Below, in pieces: positions 52,955 through 62,336 of a stretch of 64,000 nt of DNA. Each line of letters starts with the position of its first letter. Within the stretch, counting starts at the first letter, position 1. Both the position numbers and the translations under genes were made by a program. This stretch comes from Achromobacter sp. Marseille-Q4962. Its GTDB lineage: Bacteria; Pseudomonadota; Gammaproteobacteria; Burkholderiales; Burkholderiaceae_B. The notes below the pieces were generated by a model. The model saw only the letters and a list, made by a program, of their open reading frames with translations. It ran no database searches and was not told where the DNA came from. Location of the stretch: contig NZ_CALSFU010000020.1 of NCBI RefSeq assembly GCF_943737005.1, positions 26,553 through 90,552 of the forward strand, in the 5' to 3' direction.

Positions 52955-55900
52955 ATGAATCCGTTTCACAAGATCGTCTGGAACTGCGCAAGGCGCCAAT
53001 ACATCGTCGTGTCCGAACTGGCGCGCGGCCGCGGCAAGTGCGCGGCGTCGCACGCGCCCTCGGCCCGCACGCCGCGCCGCCGGGGCGCGCTCATGCTGTC
53101 CGCGCTGGGCTGCGCGCTGGCCGTCGCGGGGCTGCTGGCGCCGCCGGCAGGCGCGTCGAGCTGCCAGACCGGCACGCCGGGCCAGTCGGCGCCGGCCGGC
53201 GGGCACTGCGCGATCGGGCCCTACAACCCGCCCGGCAGCAACCACGGCGCGGGCAGCGCCGTCGTCACCGACGGCGACACCGTCACGCTGCACGGCGCCG
53301 CCCCCATCGGCACGGGCTACAACGGCAACACCACGGTGCCGGCGTCCAGCGTGGCCGTGGTGTCGGGCACGTTCGACACCAGCGCCCTGGTCACCGGCCC
53401 GCAGAACGTGGCCGTGACCGGCCCCAACAGCGCCACCGGCACCAGCATGGTCTACCGCGTCTACGACTCCGGCGCCCTGGCCGACCAGTCGAACCTGGGC
53501 ACGCCGGTGAACCAGTTCGAGGACGTGAACGGCGACGAGTACTACAAGGCCTCGCTGGGCAAGGTGGACGCCAGCGGCGGCACGCTGAAAGTGAACCTGG
53601 GCGCGGTGCCCTCGGCCCCGCCCTCGTCCAATAGCATCCTGATGGTGTCCAAGCAGACCTACCTCACGTCGGCCGACGGCACCCGCGGGGCCGACAGCCG
53701 CATCGTCTGGCAGTCGCGCAACGCCATCGACATGGGCATAGACCCCGGCCTGCCCACGCCCGACGCCAACGGCATGCTGACCGTGCAGGTGCCCGTGACC
53801 ACCTACGCCGGCAGCGTAGCCTTCAACGGCATCACCTACACCGTCACCAACGCGACGCAGCTGGCGGCCTACAACGACGCGCTGGTGGCGGCGCTGCGAA
53901 ACGGCACGCTGACCTCGCAGCAGGCCTACGACGACGCATTCGCGCGCGCCTTCACCACCGTCGACACCGACGTCTCGTATATGACCAACACCACGGCCGG
54001 CGACCTGGCGCGCATGCCCAACGGCGACCGCTACGCCATTCTGGCGCAAGGCCGCCACGGTTCGGCCACCCTCGCCACCGGCGGACAGATCGACATCACG
54101 CGAGCCTCGGGCGCGGTCAAGGCCGCCAACGGCGCCACAGTCACCAACAACGGCACCCTGTCGGGCAACATCGTCCAGCAGGTCGCCAAGGTCGAGAGCG
54201 GGGCGCATTTCGTCAACGGCGCGAGCGGCGTGGTGTCGTCCGGCTATCTGGCCGGCGACGCCTTCGACACCGTGAACGGCTCGACCTTCTACTACACCGG
54301 CTCGGGCATCATGGCCAGCGGTGCAGGCACCACGGTGCAGAACCACGGCATCATCAACACCGCCGGCTTCGCCTACGCCCGCAACACGTCCATAGGCATG
54401 GGCCTGGCCGACGGCGCGCGCGGCGTCAACCACGGCAATATCAATGTGGGCGTCAACCCCGGCTACGTCAGCACCGTGGTGGGCGTCAACCTCAGCGGCG
54501 GCAGCTACTACACCAATGCCGCCGACGGCACCATTTACATCGGACGCGGCGCGCAGTATGCGCTCGCGGACGACACGGCCGACACCGGCGGCACCGGCCC
54601 CACCTACGGCATACGCGTCATGGACACCGGCGACCGCGCCGTCAACGACGGCGCCATCGTCATAGGCACCAAGGCGCAGAACGCGGTGGGCATGTACTCG
54701 ACCGCCCCCGTGCAGTCGCTGCTGCAGAACAACGGCACCATCGCCATCAATGGCGCGGCCGGCGGGACGCCCTTTCTCAACATCGGCATGCTGGCCGATG
54801 ACAACGGCCCGGCGGGCGGCAGCGTGGTGCGCAACGCCGGCGTCATCGACGTGAACGGGGTCAACGGCGTGGGCCTGATGGTCAACGCCGACCCCGGCAT
54901 CCAGGCCAACGCGGAATCCACCGGCGCCATCAACGTCAACGGCGGCGCGGACCCCGCCAGCGGCACGCGCAATTTCGGCGTCTGGGTCAACGGCGCCGGC
55001 GGCATGGCGAAACTGGGCGGCGCCCTGACCCTCTCGGGCACCGGGGCCATCGGCGCCTTCGCGCAGAACGGCGGCGTCATCCACGTGGCGGCGGGCTCGG
55101 AGCCCCAGTTCCTGGCCGGCACCGACCAGATCGGCTTCTACGCTTCCGGCGCCGGTTCGGCCATCCATACCGATGCCAGCGCCATGGCGGTGAACACCGA
55201 GCGCTCGACCCTGTTCCGCGTAGCCGACGGCGCCGCCTACACCGGCGCGTCGGGCGGCGGGCCGCTGCACCTGACCGTCTCCGGCACCGACGCGCGGGGC
55301 GTGGTGGCCACCGGCGCGGGCACCACGCTGTCCACCGACTCGTCGGTGTACGAGGTCACCGGTGCGGCCGGCACCTGGGGCGGCGCGGCGGCGATCGTCA
55401 ACGAAGGCGGCGCGGTGGGCACCATCGACGCCACCACCCTCATCCGCCTGTCCAGCGCGGGCGCCACGGCCGGTATCGTCGACGGGCAGCGGCACGACAT
55501 CACCGGCGCCGCCGTGGGCGGCCCCATCGCCACCACGCTGACCAACAACGCCGCCATCGACGCCGACACGGCCGGCGTGACGGGTTTCGCGGCACGCAAC
55601 GGCGGCACCCTGGTCAACAACAGCATGGTGCAGCTGAACGGCGCATCGTCCACGGGCTTGGCCATCGGCGCCTACGGCACGGTGCAGAACAACGCGACCG
55701 TCCGCGTCGCGCATGGCGACGGCGCGCTGGTGCAGGGCGCGGCGGCCAGCCTGGTCAACAACGGCATCATCCAGGCCGACGACGGCCACGCCGCGGTGCA
55801 CCTGACCGGCCCCGGCGCGTCGGTGGCGTTCTCCGGCGCGGGGCTGATCCAGGCCGGCGGCACGGCCGACGGCATTCTGATCGACGCCAGCGCCACCGGC

Positions 55901-58168
55901 GGGCTGGCCACGGGCACGGCCGGCCGCATCGTGGTCAGCGGCTCCGGCCGGGCCCTCAACAATCAGGCGGCCGGCGGGCGCATCGCGCTGGTGGACACCA
56001 CCGTGGTCACCACGGGCGCCGGCGCGGCTGGCATCGAGTCCTCCGGCGACCACGGCGACGTGGTCGTCAGCGGCGGCGCCATCGCCACCACGGGCGCCAA
56101 CGCGATGGGCATGCACCTCGGCAGCGCCGGCACGCTGCGGATGGCGCACGCCGCCATTGCCACGACCGGCGCCTATGCGCACGGCATCATGCTCGACAGC
56201 GCCGCCACCGCCGTGCTGATGGGCGGCAGCGTCGCGGCGATGGGCGCCGGCGCCTCGGCGGTCTACGTGCAAGGCCCCGACGGCGCCATCGCGGTGAACG
56301 GCAGCGCGCTGGACAGCGCCGCCGGCGCGGGCGCCACGGCCAATGCCGGCGGCACTCTGACCCTCGCAGACGCGCGCGTTACCGGCGCCGGCGCGGGCAT
56401 TCGCGTCACCGACACGGCCGCCAGCGGCGCGCTGTCGTCCATCACGGTGCATGGCGGCTCGGTCGGCGCCAGCGCCGGCCACGCCATCGACGTGGACGGC
56501 GCGCGCGCCGATATCGCACTCGCCAACGGCGCCACGCTGACCGCCGGCTCCGGCGTTCTGCTCAACATCGCCAACGGCGGCGTCGCCCACCTCGACGCCC
56601 AGGGCGTGACGCTGCGCGGCGACATCATCGCCGACGCCCGCAGCGGCGGCACGGTCGACCTGCGCAACGGCACAACGCTGACCGGCCGCACCGATCCGGT
56701 CGCGGTCGACGTCGACGCCAGCAGCGCGTGGAACGTCACCGCCAGCTCCGACGCCACCACGCTCGCCAACGCCGGCCTGGTCGCTTTCGTCGCGCCCGCC
56801 GGCGATGCGCGCCAGGCCGGCAGCTACAAGACCCTGACGGTGGCGAACTACACCGGCAACAACGGCGTGGTGGCGCTCAACACCTACCTCGGCGGCGACG
56901 GCTCGCCCAGCGACCGGCTGGTGATCGCCGGCGGCGCCGCCACCGGCGCCACCGAACTGCGCATCCGCAACACCGGCGGCCCGGGCGCCCTCACTCAGGG
57001 CGACGGCATCAACGTCGTGACCACTGCGGATGGCGGCACCACCGCGCCCGGCGCTTTCCGCCTGGGCGCGCCGGTGCAGTCCGGCGCCTACGAATACCTG
57101 CTGTACCGGGGCGGCAGCGCCGACCCGCAGGGCTACTACCTGCGCTCGGCCCTCACCGATCCGCCCGCCGACCCTTCCGACCCATCCCCCGGACCGGTGC
57201 CCTACCGCCCCGGCGTGGCCGGCTACACCCTCGCGCCCGCGCTGAACCTCGACTACGGGTTCGCCAGTCTGGGCCGCCTGCAAGAGCGGGTCGGCGACAT
57301 TCCGCCCGGCGAACAGCGCCAGAAAGGCAATACGGACGGCGTATGGGGCCGCATCGGCGGCAACGGCCTGAACGCCGACTCGGGCAGCCGTTTCGCCGTC
57401 GAGCAGCAGACGTTCTTCATGCAGTTCGGCAAGGACTGGACCCTCGCCCGGCCCGCCGAGGGCGGCAGCACGCACGCCGGCCTGACCGCCAGCCTGGGCG
57501 TGTCCAGCGCCAGATTCCGCGACCGCAAGCGCGACCTCAACAGCACGCTCTCGGACGACACCGGCAACGCCACCCTGCAGGCGCAGAGCCTGGGCGGCTA
57601 CTACACCAAGTACTGGCAGGACGGCAGCTACTGGGACTCCGTCATACAGGTCAGCCACTACCGCAACAAGTACGACGACACCTACGGCGCGAGCGGCACC
57701 CAGAACGGCGCCGGCATCGCCCTGTCGCAGGAAGTCGGCAAGCCCTTTCCCCTGGCCGGCCGCTACGCCATCGAACCGCAGGCCCAGCTCGTCTACCAGT
57801 ACCTGAAACTCGACGGTTTCGACGACGGCGTGTCCCGCGTCTCCGGCTACCACAGCAACGCCCTGCGCGGCCGGCTCGGCGTACGCCTGTTCGCCCCCAA
57901 CGTCGGCACGCCGGACGGCAGCGGCGCTCTCACCCCTTACCTCACGTTCGACGTGCTGCACGACTTCATCCCCGCCCGCGCCGTCACCATCGGCGGCACC
58001 ACCGTCCGCCCCGACTTCGGACGCACCTGGGCCGAGATCGGCGGCGGCATCAGCCAGCACTTCGGCAAGGGCAGCCAGCTCTACGCCAACATCAAAGTCT
58101 CCCGCAACCTCGGCGGCGAAGAACGGCGCGGCGTGTTCGGGCAGGTGGGGTATCGGTACAGCTGGTAG
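52955..58168 (+). CDS. Large ESPR-containing autotransporter (type Va)
   Basis: A 1737-residue protein. Residues 1-30 form an extended signal peptide region (MNPFHKIVWNCARRQYIVVS, then ELARG), followed by a hydrophobic signal ending near GASSC at about 70. The passenger (about 70-1400) is a long Gly/Ala/Asn-rich beta-helix with repeated NNGTI/AGGT-type turns and a pertactin-like end; two Cys lie at about 70-85. A Pro/Asp linker (PPADPSDPSPGP, about 1404) leads to the autotransporter beta-barrel, ending FGQVGYRYSW with a terminal aromatic. No protease triad or subtilisin domain is seen, so an adhesin is the best guess. RGD occurs at 1221. Confidence 0.93.
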   Translation: MNPFHKIVWNCARRQYIVVSELARGRGKCAASHAPSARTPRRRGALMLSALGCALAVAGLLAPPAGASSCQTGTPGQSAPAGGHCAIGPYNPPGSNHGAGSAVVTDGDTVTLHGAAPIGTGYNGNTTVPASSVAVVSGTFDTSALVTGPQNVAVTGPNSATGTSMVYRVYDSGALADQSNLGTPVNQFEDVNGDEYYKASLGKVDASGGTLKVNLGAVPSAPPSSNSILMVSKQTYLTSADGTRGADSRIVWQSRNAIDMGIDPGLPTPDANGMLTVQVPVTTYAGSVAFNGITYTVTNATQLAAYNDALVAALRNGTLTSQQAYDDAFARAFTTVDTDVSYMTNTTAGDLARMPNGDRYAILAQGRHGSATLATGGQIDITRASGAVKAANGATVTNNGTLSGNIVQQVAKVESGAHFVNGASGVVSSGYLAGDAFDTVNGSTFYYTGSGIMASGAGTTVQNHGIINTAGFAYARNTSIGMGLADGARGVNHGNINVGVNPGYVSTVVGVNLSGGSYYTNAADGTIYIGRGAQYALADDTADTGGTGPTYGIRVMDTGDRAVNDGAIVIGTKAQNAVGMYSTAPVQSLLQNNGTIAINGAAGGTPFLNIGMLADDNGPAGGSVVRNAGVIDVNGVNGVGLMVNADPGIQANAESTGAINVNGGADPASGTRNFGVWVNGAGGMAKLGGALTLSGTGAIGAFAQNGGVIHVAAGSEPQFLAGTDQIGFYASGAGSAIHTDASAMAVNTERSTLFRVADGAAYTGASGGGPLHLTVSGTDARGVVATGAGTTLSTDSSVYEVTGAAGTWGGAAAIVNEGGAVGTIDATTLIRLSSAGATAGIVDGQRHDITGAAVGGPIATTLTNNAAIDADTAGVTGFAARNGGTLVNNSMVQLNGASSTGLAIGAYGTVQNNATVRVAHGDGALVQGAAASLVNNGIIQADDGHAAVHLTGPGASVAFSGAGLIQAGGTADGILIDASATGGLATGTAGRIVVSGSGRALNNQAAGGRIALVDTTVVTTGAGAAGIESSGDHGDVVVSGGAIATTGANAMGMHLGSAGTLRMAHAAIATTGAYAHGIMLDSAATAVLMGGSVAAMGAGASAVYVQGPDGAIAVNGSALDSAAGAGATANAGGTLTLADARVTGAGAGIRVTDTAASGALSSITVHGGSVGASAGHAIDVDGARADIALANGATLTAGSGVLLNIANGGVAHLDAQGVTLRGDIIADARSGGTVDLRNGTTLTGRTDPVAVDVDASSAWNVTASSDATTLANAGLVAFVAPAGDARQAGSYKTLTVANYTGNNGVVALNTYLGGDGSPSDRLVIAGGAATGATELRIRNTGGPGALTQGDGINVVTTADGGTTAPGAFRLGAPVQSGAYEYLLYRGGSADPQGYYLRSALTDPPADPSDPSPGPVPYRPGVAGYTLAPALNLDYGFASLGRLQERVGDIPPGEQRQKGNTDGVWGRIGGNGLNADSGSRFAVEQQTFFMQFGKDWTLARPAEGGSTHAGLTASLGVSSARFRDRKRDLNSTLSDDTGNATLQAQSLGGYYTKYWQDGSYWDSVIQVSHYRNKYDDTYGASGTQNGAGIALSQEVGKPFPLAGRYAIEPQAQLVYQYLKLDGFDDGVSRVSGYHSNALRGRLGVRLFAPNVGTPDGSGALTPYLTFDVLHDFIPARAVTIGGTTVRPDFGRTWAEIGGGISQHFGKGSQLYANIKVSRNLGGEERRGVFGQVGYRYSW

Positions 58169-58632
58169 GCCGCGGGCCGGCCCGCCGCGCGGCGGGCCGC
58201 GGCGAACTGCCCTCGTTTGCGAATCGAAATATGCATGAAGCCGCCGGACGGGTGGCCGGGGGATTATCTCGGAATTATCTCGGGTTTATCTATCCGGAAA
58301 ATTCGCATGCACGGCGGTAGCCGGCAGCGGAAATAAATCGCCGATATTTCCAGTCTGCCACACAGATAATCCATGCAGCGCCCTCGCATGCATCGTGCCC
58401 ATTCCATGCCATTGCCCGATTGACACGTCGGCATTTTTTTCCGATGCAGCAATGATAATCTCCCGCGGCGCCGGATCTTGATTCTTCCGCATTGGAGCCG
58501 GGTCGAATCCGCATAAATGATTTCAAGAAAATCGGTTATTCAACTCGTTAGGAATGGTTAATATCACCCCCATATTCCGCGAGCCCTCCTAGAATGGGGC
58601 GTTGGGATCGAAAGCAGTAAGGGGGACTCGCC
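58169..58632. other. AT-rich intergenic region downstream of the autotransporter
   Basis: No gene is supported. From about 58255 the base composition drops sharply in G+C, with a repeated TTATCTCGG (58264 and 58275) and several A/T runs. It contains the promoter of the small gene at 58633. Confidence 0.6.
58179..58198. terminator. GC palindrome after the autotransporter
   Basis: GGCCCGCCGC is followed at once by GCGGCGGGCC, 10 bases after the stop codon. No T-run follows; it may slow or end transcription with Rho. Confidence 0.5.
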
Positions 58633-58860
58633 ATGATAGGAATCCGGCGATTAGAAGATGTATTGGCCAGCGGCAGCGATGGCCGCTTGTATCGAATAGA
58701 GCGATTTCGCAGTGCAAGAAAAACTGAGGCAGGCATGGCATATGAAATACAGTGCCGCCTGGCGACAGGGGAACCGGTTTCGATGGAAAGCCACGATACC
58801 TACAGGCTGGCTTCCGGGGAGAGGCTTACGGCATTGAAAAGAAACGGCAGCGGCTGCTGA
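58633..58860 (+). CDS. Small hypothetical protein, 75 aa
   Basis: Start ATG 58633 behind AAGGGGGA, a strong ribosome site. The product (MIGIRRLEDVLASGSDGRLY, then RIERFRSARKTEAGMAYEIQ) looks like a small beta-rich soluble protein; one Cys in the middle and one at the end. No family recognised. Its lower G+C and position in an AT-rich island suggest acquisition or a DNA-structure-sensitive promoter. Confidence 0.6.
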   Translation: MIGIRRLEDVLASGSDGRLYRIERFRSARKTEAGMAYEIQCRLATGEPVSMESHDTYRLASGERLTALKRNGSGC

Positions 58861-59192
58861 CGCCCCGCGCCGTGTTTCGCCGCGGGGCGGGCCGCCGCCT
58901 GCCCACAGAAAATCCTTGCCGCGCGCCGGGCCAGGCGCGCCGCTTTGTCCGGACGCGCCAGCCGGCCTTGCCTGCCGCCTGAACGCCGCTCGCGGCAGGC
59001 AAGGCCGCGAGAAGAATCCCGCCGACCGGCCCGCTCGCCGCATTCGACGAAAATTCGACGCCGCGCTTTGCATACTGGCAGCCCCTGTGGGTTGCCCTCC
59101 CCGCCCGTTTTCCGCGCACGCCCGTCCCGGTGCCGCGGCAAACCCCGTCCCGTTTTCCCGGAAGGCCCCGCACAACGAGACGCAACCTGTCC
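58861..59192. other. Intergenic region, nothing recognised
   Basis: GC-rich sequence with no convincing gene; the promoter for the PAP2 gene and its operon is expected at the right side. Confidence 0.5.
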
Positions 59193-59828
59193 ATGTACGA
59201 TTTCGGCCTGCTGGAAACCTGGAACATCGCCACGTTCAATCTCCTGCGCGGCACGGCGGGCACGCCGCCGCTGCTGATTTCGACGGGCGCACTGCTGGCG
59301 ACGCTTCCGGCCTATCTCGCCGGCGCGCTCGTGCTGTGGCGCCTGCTGCGCACCAAAGACGCCGCCGGCGCCGTCATCCTCGTCATCGCCTGTGCGGCCT
59401 CCAGGCTCGCGGAAGCGCTCATCAGCGTGCATGCTTCCCATGCGAGGCCGTTCGCCGCCGGCTTCGGCCCGCCCCTGATCGAGCACGCGGCCAACAATTC
59501 CATGCCCAGCAGCCACGCGACGTTCGTCTGGATACTGGCGGCGGTCTGTCTGCTGCGCAAAGCCTGGGGACCGGCCGTGATCACGTTTCTGCTGGGCTGC
59601 GTGCTCGCGTGGGCCCGGATCTTCGTCGGCATCCACTGGCCCCTGGACATGGCGGGCGCCCTCCTGGTCGCCTCGGCATGCGCGCTGTGCGGCTTCGCCA
59701 TCCAGCGCCTTGCCGCCGCGCTGCTCTGCCGGCGTCGCCGGCCGGGTCTGCGGGCGCCGCCGGCGAGCGCGCTGGCGCCCGCGCTCGCCAAGGCGGCGCC
59801 GCCCGATCCGCGCGAACCCGCGCCCTGA
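59193..59828 (+). CDS. PAP2-family membrane phosphatase
   Basis: A 211-residue polytopic protein with the three phosphatase motifs: HARPF (about 83-87), PSSH (105-108) and ARIFVGIHWPLDMAG (Arg142, His148, Asp152). Members dephosphorylate undecaprenyl diphosphate or lipid A phosphates. The kinase and the glycosyltransferases that follow in the same direction suggest a role in lipid A or polyprenyl carrier metabolism. The C-terminal 40 residues are a basic then Pro/Ala-rich tail. Confidence 0.9.
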   Translation: MYDFGLLETWNIATFNLLRGTAGTPPLLISTGALLATLPAYLAGALVLWRLLRTKDAAGAVILVIACAASRLAEALISVHASHARPFAAGFGPPLIEHAANNSMPSSHATFVWILAAVCLLRKAWGPAVITFLLGCVLAWARIFVGIHWPLDMAGALLVASACALCGFAIQRLAAALLCRRRRPGLRAPPASALAPALAKAAPPDPREPAP

Positions 59829-59863
59829 GGCCGGCAACCGGCCGCGGCACGGGTTCTTCCGTC

Positions 59864-61165
59864 GTGAAACACGGCACGCTCATGCAACGCGTCGTCTGGG
59901 CCCTGACCGGGTCCGTCGCCGTGTTCGTGGCCACGCTGGTGCTGCTCACCTATCTCACCTTCGACCAGATGGAAGACGATCTGGTCGACCAGATCCTGAC
60001 GGCCGAGACCAGCCGGGTGGCGCAGCGCCTGGACGCAGACACCGAATTCTCGCTCTCGCATCAGGCGCAGGAGCTGGGCGGCACGATGCGCGCATGGCTG
60101 CGCCGCGCCGGCGAAACGGGCGACCTGCCCGCGCCGCTGCGCGGCATGTCGCCCGGACTGCACATGCTGGCGCCCGACGCCGAGACCTGGCACGTCATGG
60201 TCGCCGACACCGCGCGCGGCAGGCTCTACGTGCTCTACGACGCCACGGACCACGAAGCGCGGGTGCGCGAATTCGGCCTGATCGTGCTGGGCATGGGCGC
60301 CCTCTGCACCATCGCGGCCTACGCCTTGTCGCGCAGGGTGTCCGGCATCGCCGTGGGCCCGCTGCTGGACCTGACGAACCGCCTCTCGGAGTGGGCGCCC
60401 GGTTCGCCCGAAATCGAAATCACCCGCGACGACGAAGCCGGCCGCCTGATCGAGGCGTTCAACCGGGTGCAGAACCAGGTCGACCGCTCCATCGCCCGCG
60501 AGCGCGAGTTCGCGGCCAACCTGAGCCACGAAGCCCGCACGCAGCTGGCGGCCATCCGCTCCGACAGCGAGATCATGCAGCTCAACCCCGCCATGCCCGC
60601 CGACGCGCAGCCACGCCTGGAACGGATCGTGGCCAACGTGGACCACATCGTCTCGTCCCTGGAAAGCGTGCGCGCCATCGCCAGCGACGAATCCCGGCCC
60701 GCCGAGCCAGTCGACCTGGCCGCCTGCATGGACGACGCCTGGCGCGGCCTGGAGGGCAAGGCGGACGCCGCCGGACTCGCCTTCCGCAACCACGTCCCGC
60801 CGGACGCGGTGCGCACGCTGGACCGCTATGCGCTCCTGACGGTGCTGCGCAATCTGGTGCGCAACGCCATCGAACACGCCGCCCCGGCGACGCTGACCGC
60901 GCGGCTCACGGTCGACGGCGCGCTGGAGCTGCGCGACACCGGCCAGGGCATCGCGGCCGAGGAACTGCCGTTCATCTTCCAGCGCTACTACCGCGGACGC
61001 CTGGGCGACACGCCCGGCGCGGCGGCCGACAAGAGCGATTTTCCCCGCGGGCTGGGCCTGGCCATCGCCAAGCGGGTGTGCGATGCGCAGGGCTGGGAAT
61101 TGCGCGTCGGATCGCAGCGCGACGGCCCGGACCACGGCACCTGTTTCACGCTGCGCCTGCGCTGA
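59864..61165 (+). CDS. Sensor histidine kinase (orphan)
   Basis: A 433-residue kinase; GTG 59864 or ATG 59882 are possible starts, neither with a clear ribosome site. Two membrane segments (about 13-35 and 130-150) flank a periplasmic domain of about 95 residues; a HAMP-like linker follows. The H-box is ANLSHEARTQLAAI (His about 223) with Gln where most kinases have Pro; N-box LRNLVRNAIEHA, G1 LRDTGQGIAAEE and G2 RGLGLAIAKRVC are intact. No response regulator gene is present next to it. Confidence 0.9.
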   Translation: MKHGTLMQRVVWALTGSVAVFVATLVLLTYLTFDQMEDDLVDQILTAETSRVAQRLDADTEFSLSHQAQELGGTMRAWLRRAGETGDLPAPLRGMSPGLHMLAPDAETWHVMVADTARGRLYVLYDATDHEARVREFGLIVLGMGALCTIAAYALSRRVSGIAVGPLLDLTNRLSEWAPGSPEIEITRDDEAGRLIEAFNRVQNQVDRSIAREREFAANLSHEARTQLAAIRSDSEIMQLNPAMPADAQPRLERIVANVDHIVSSLESVRAIASDESRPAEPVDLAACMDDAWRGLEGKADAAGLAFRNHVPPDAVRTLDRYALLTVLRNLVRNAIEHAAPATLTARLTVDGALELRDTGQGIAAEELPFIFQRYYRGRLGDTPGAAADKSDFPRGLGLAIAKRVCDAQGWELRVGSQRDGPDHGTCFTLRLR

Positions 61166-61283
61166 CCGGGCGCGCCGCGGGCCGCCACAAGCGCCCCGTC
61201 TGGCGTCCCCGCCCATTTGACGCGGATTCAACGCGGCGGCCCCCATACTGCGGGCTCTTCAGGCGTGTATTGCGTTTATCTCT

Positions 61284-62336
61284 ATGCCCACCGCGTTCTA
61301 TCGCACGGCACCTGATCGTGCCCTGTCATTCTCCCCCACGCCGCTGCCGGCACCGACGCCAGCCGCGCTCAGCTTCGGCGACATCTGCATCAGCTGCGTG
61401 ATTCCCTGCCTCGACGAGTGCGACAACCTGCACCGGCTCCTGCCCATGCTGCGGGCGCAGCTCGATGCGCTGTCCCCGCAGTGGGAAATCATCGTGGTCG
61501 ACGACGGCAGCACGGACGGCACCCCCGAACTGATGCAGGAGTGGTCGGCCATAGACGGCATGCGCTACATACAGCTGTCGCGCAACTTCGGCAAAGAGGC
61601 CGCGCTGTCGGCCGGTTTCGAGGCGGCCGACGGCGACGTGGTCATCTGCCTCGACGCCGACCTGCAGCACCCGCCCGCGCTGATCGAAGCCATGCTGGCG
61701 CGCTGGCGCGACGGCGCCGACATGGTCTATGCCGTGCGCGCGCACCGGGAAGACGAATCGTGGGTCAAGCGCGCCGGCGCGCGCGGATTCTACAAGCTGC
61801 TCAGCCATGCGCACGGCGTGCGCGTGCCCGCGCACGCGGGAGATTTCCGCCTCATGGACCGCCGCGTCGTCGACGCGCTGGTCGCGCTGCCTGAGCGCAC
61901 CCGCTTCATGAAAGGCCTCTACGCCTGGGTGGGGTTCCGCGCCGAACCGCTGCCTTACACGCCGGACGCGCGCGCCCACGGCACCAGCCGGTACACGGGC
62001 TGGCGCCTCTTCCGGCTGGCCGTTGCCGGCCTCACCGCCTTCACCACCTGGCCCTTGCGCATGGTCAGCTTCCTGGGCTGCGCCTTCTCCCTGGCCTCGT
62101 TCGCCTATGGCGCCTTCCTGGTGCTGGACTACCTGGTCAACGGCAACCGGGTCTCGGGCTGGACCACCATCGTCACCGCGCTGCTCTTCTTCGCCGGCGT
62201 CAACCTTATCTCGCTGGGCGTGGTCGGCGAATACGTCGCCCGCATCTTCGACGAGGTCAAGGGCCGGCCGCTCTTCGTGACCCGGCAGCGACGCGGCCGG
62301 ACGCGCCGCGCCGACACCCGGCGGATGCCGTCATGA
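61284..62336 (+). CDS. Polyisoprenyl-phosphate glycosyltransferase (ArnC/GtrB-like GT2)
   Basis: A 350-residue GT2 enzyme. The GT-A domain has CVIPCLDECDNLHRLLP, VVDDGSTDGT and the metal-binding DADLQHPP; two C-terminal membrane segments (about 250-275 and 285-310) anchor it, with a basic tail. Such enzymes load a sugar onto undecaprenyl phosphate for a GT-C enzyme, which here is the ArnT-like gene overlapping its stop by 4 bases. The first ~30 residues before the domain are Pro-rich. Confidence 0.9.
   Translation: MPTAFYRTAPDRALSFSPTPLPAPTPAALSFGDICISCVIPCLDECDNLHRLLPMLRAQLDALSPQWEIIVVDDGSTDGTPELMQEWSAIDGMRYIQLSRNFGKEAALSAGFEAADGDVVICLDADLQHPPALIEAMLARWRDGADMVYAVRAHREDESWVKRAGARGFYKLLSHAHGVRVPAHAGDFRLMDRRVVDALVALPERTRFMKGLYAWVGFRAEPLPYTPDARAHGTSRYTGWRLFRLAVAGLTAFTTWPLRMVSFLGCAFSLASFAYGAFLVLDYLVNGNRVSGWTTIVTALLFFAGVNLISLGVVGEYVARIFDEVKGRPLFVTRQRRGRTRRADTRRMPS

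Noticed and set aside
56615..56623. RGD cell-attachment motif in the autotransporter
   Set aside because: It falls in the common beta-helix context L-x-G-D-I found in many autotransporters, so it is probably incidental; integrin binding cannot be claimed.
52943..58060. A 1705-codon open frame antisense to the autotransporter
   Set aside because: Its composition (Gly, Ala, Val, Arg, His) mirrors GC-rich codon-position bias of the true gene; no start signal, domain or ribosome site.
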